The notes beneath the pieces are model-generated. The model was not told the DNA's origin and made no database searches. It saw only the letters and a list, made by a program, of their open reading frames with translations. This document shows positions 62,478 to 64,000 of a DNA stretch of 64,000 nt, in pieces. How positions within the stretch are numbered: position 1 is the first letter of the stretch; each line of letters starts with the position of its first letter. Made by a program: the position numbers and the translations under genes. Source of the stretch: Asbonarchaeum sp964517675 (GTDB lineage Archaea > Nanohalarchaeota > Nanosalinia > Nanosalinales > Nanoanaerosalinaceae); contig CAZFEL010000002.1 in assembly GCA_964517675.1 (NCBI GenBank), positions 186,001 through 250,000 on the forward strand. Reading direction: 5' to 3'.

Positions 62478-63950
62478 TCAGGACCGGTACTCCGAGAAGT
62501 CATCCTCCATCAGGACGTGGACGGTCTGTTCATTGGTGAGCCCGAGCCCGTACCGTGTGGGGAGTCCGCCGAGGTTCTTGAGGAACATGCTGGTGTCCCG
62601 GCCGGGGTTGACCTCGCGGGCGTCTTTAACCCTGCCGTCGCTGTGACCGCCGATGACGAAGTCGTAGTCGTTCTCGAGGCCGTACTGGACGGAGGCAAGC
62701 GCCTGGACCGGGAGGATGTCGCCATAATTCTCGAAGTCACAGGCGCCGTCCGGGTTCCCGCCCTCCCTGCCGTCCTTGTAGGGTATCTCCCAGGTATCGA
62801 CCGCGAGGACGTCGTGGTCCTCGGCTGTCTCGAGGCTGTAGTTCCGGGTGAACCCGACCCATTCGTCGCTATCGTCCCGGCGGAACCCGAGGATGGTGGT
62901 ATCGTCATCCCATGCCCATTTCTGGAACGTCTGGTTCGTCTTCCCGTAGTTCCGCTTGCACGTGCCGAGCTGGGTATTCATCGTGGCGATTGTTCCAGGG
63001 TCCTCGACCTCGTAGACCTCGTAGTCGTGGTCGTCGAGATGCCCGAGGGCAGCGGTCTCCTCGAACCTGTTGACGGCGTTGAAACGTCCTTCAAGCTCGT
63101 CCTGGAACGCCTCGTCCCGGGTGTGGGCGATGCTCCGTCCCTGGAAGGCCATGTCGTGGAGGATGGCATCGTAGAGGTCCTCCTGGCTGTCAACATCGCC
63201 GTCCCAGGCGTCGTCGTGGATGGTATCGAGGTACTTGTCCTCGAGCGGGTACGTGCCCTCGAGGAGGCCGAGCCCCTCCTCGACCCGGCGCTCGCGTTCC
63301 CTGTCGACGTTTTCCGTGAGGAAGTCACCGAACCGCATCAGGAGTTCCTCCTTGATATCATATGGATCGAGGTCCTCGTCGGTGTAGGTGAGCGAGACAT
63401 CATCGTTGAACCGGAAATCAGGGATGGCATCGAGGGTCATGCCTGCGAGCAGTTCTGCGTCTGCTTCCTCGAAGGTTGACGGGTCCTCGATGTATCGTTT
63501 CCTCCCGGCATCGATGAGATCGTCTCTCAACCGCTCCGTGGCCGCCTCTTGTGTATCTGTATCGTACTGTTCCATGACGGCTGCCTCGATGTCCGTGTCC
63601 GGGTAGGCCTCATCGATGGCTGCGAGATCGATATCCTCTTCGATTCTGTCAGCTATAACCGCATCATAGAGCAATCCACGACCCTCATCGCGGAGCCTGT
63701 AGGCCGGCCTCGCTGCTCGCTGCGGGTAGTTCCCGATACCGACAGAAGCACCGATGTAGGCGACGCTCTGGATACCTGCGGCTGCGGCCGTCACGATATC
63801 GCCTGTCGTGGCTGCCGTGACCGAGGCCCCGCCCATCCCGAGACCAAGAGCCATGCCTCCGTCCTCGAGCTTGATCGTGTCGGTCTCCATCAGTGCGTCT
63901 ATGCCGTCCGTGACTGTCCGGTCGATGGTATCGAGGAGGTCGACGTCCAT
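62478..63950 (-). CDS. Uncharacterised 490-residue acidic protein
   Basis: The protein has a Gly/Ala-rich N-terminal stretch that could insert in or touch membranes (GGMALGLGMGGASVTAATTG, AAAAGIQSVAYIGASVGIGN), a long acidic helical middle with many Asp/Glu/Tyr residues, and a more ordered C-terminal 180 residues (QKWAWDDDTTILGFRRDDSD, FVIGGHSDGRVKDAREVNPG). The last part could be an enzyme-like domain, but no known motif is visible. CTTATAATTG-like TATA sequence lies 23 to 30 bases upstream. Confidence 0.65.
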   Translation of the reverse strand: MDVDLLDTIDRTVTDGIDALMETDTIKLEDGGMALGLGMGGASVTAATTGDIVTAAAAGIQSVAYIGASVGIGNYPQRAARPAYRLRDEGRGLLYDAVIADRIEEDIDLAAIDEAYPDTDIEAAVMEQYDTDTQEAATERLRDDLIDAGRKRYIEDPSTFEEADAELLAGMTLDAIPDFRFNDDVSLTYTDEDLDPYDIKEELLMRFGDFLTENVDRERERRVEEGLGLLEGTYPLEDKYLDTIHDDAWDGDVDSQEDLYDAILHDMAFQGRSIAHTRDEAFQDELEGRFNAVNRFEETAALGHLDDHDYEVYEVEDPGTIATMNTQLGTCKRNYGKTNQTFQKWAWDDDTTILGFRRDDSDEWVGFTRNYSLETAEDHDVLAVDTWEIPYKDGREGGNPDGACDFENYGDILPVQALASVQYGLENDYDFVIGGHSDGRVKDAREVNPGRDTSMFLKNLGGLPTRYGLGLTNEQTVHVLMEDDFSEYRS

Positions 63951-64000
63951 ATGTAACCGTGCCGGACCGAGGCTTATAATTGTTATGTTGTGGTGACAAC
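63951..64000 (-). promoter_or_regulatory. Promoter of the last minus-strand gene, window end
   Basis: On the minus strand ACAATTATAAGCC (about 63971-63983) is followed 21 to 25 bases later by the ATG at 63950, the same spacing as the other leaderless promoters here. The window ends 17 bases further upstream. Confidence 0.6.

Noticed and set aside
62223..63479. Long plus-strand frame opposite the 490-residue gene, and similar frames at 39365-40564, 55533-56552, 25724-26728 and 12193-12834
   Set aside because: Composition is the mirror of acidic genes (Val/Leu/Asp/Gly bias), no domain motif, no promoter or ribosome-binding site; treated as shadows.

Overview
The window is a compact, gene-dense, GC-rich archaeal chromosome segment with an intensely acidic proteome. 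Evidence for Archaea: the S10/spc ribosomal-protein cluster carries archaeal genes (L32e, L19e, S4e, the RNase P subunit Rpp29, aIF1/SUI1), and there are aEF-1A and aEF-2, RtcB with archease, NucS, a type IV pilin with a class III signal, TATA-type promoters about 26 bases before many start codons, and a tRNA intron at position 37/38. High Asp/Glu content with short genes suggests a salt-in halophile. A small-genome lineage such as Nanohaloarchaeota is my best guess, but this is inference and needs a marker-gene tree.

Layout. 1-12.9 kb: one long minus-strand ribosomal operon from L3 down to SecY (cut by the window edge), including an unlisted 56-residue zinc-ribbon gene. 13-19 kb: an Lrp regulator, an XRE-CBS regulator, a truncated FtsZ/tubulin-like GTPase, CutA, a DHH phosphoesterase and the RtcB-archease operon. 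19-25 kb: acidic proteins of unknown function, a low-GC broken membrane gene, an intron-containing tRNA-Ser, ribosomal protein S10 and a ZIP transporter. 25-34.5 kb: EF-1A, EF-2, glutamate dehydrogenase, an HD hydrolase and alanine dehydrogenase. 34.8-38.1 kb: a Vps4-like MIT-AAA ATPase with a coiled-coil protein, a PH-like protein and a Yip1-like membrane protein, a candidate membrane-remodelling module. 38.1-38.5 kb: tRNA-Gly with a duplicated 3' half. 39-43.6 kb: a copper-handling cluster (CPH-type P1B ATPase, small membrane proteins, DUF411 protein) opposite a PadR-type regulator with a metal-binding tail. 43.6-47.9 kb: nucleotide and DNA metabolism genes (phosphoribosyltransferase, HD hydrolase, RmuC, NUDIX, GNAT). 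47.9-54.2 kb: a pilin and an 1841-residue LamG/DUF2341 surface protein with an opposing HTH regulator. 54.6-55.1 kb: tRNA-Pro surrounded by palindromes and tRNA fragments. 55.1-64 kb: cold-shock protein, HD hydrolase, a hairpin-rich RNA region with a tRNA-like structure and a zinc microprotein, NucS, a kinase-like gene with an in-frame stop, parvulin, a 2-hydroxyacid dehydrogenase and a large unknown protein.

The most unusual signals are (i) a family of short perfect palindromes with a three-base GGA/TCC spacer clustered at tRNA genes, one of them inside a partial tRNA-Pro copy with a 5-bp target duplication and two nearby copies showing compensatory changes; (ii) the Vps4/coiled-coil/PH-like/Yip1 neighbourhood; (iii) the FtsZ-like protein lacking the C-terminal domain; and (iv) the structured RNA region at 57.9-58.6 kb. 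No rRNA, CRISPR array, transposase or integrase was seen.
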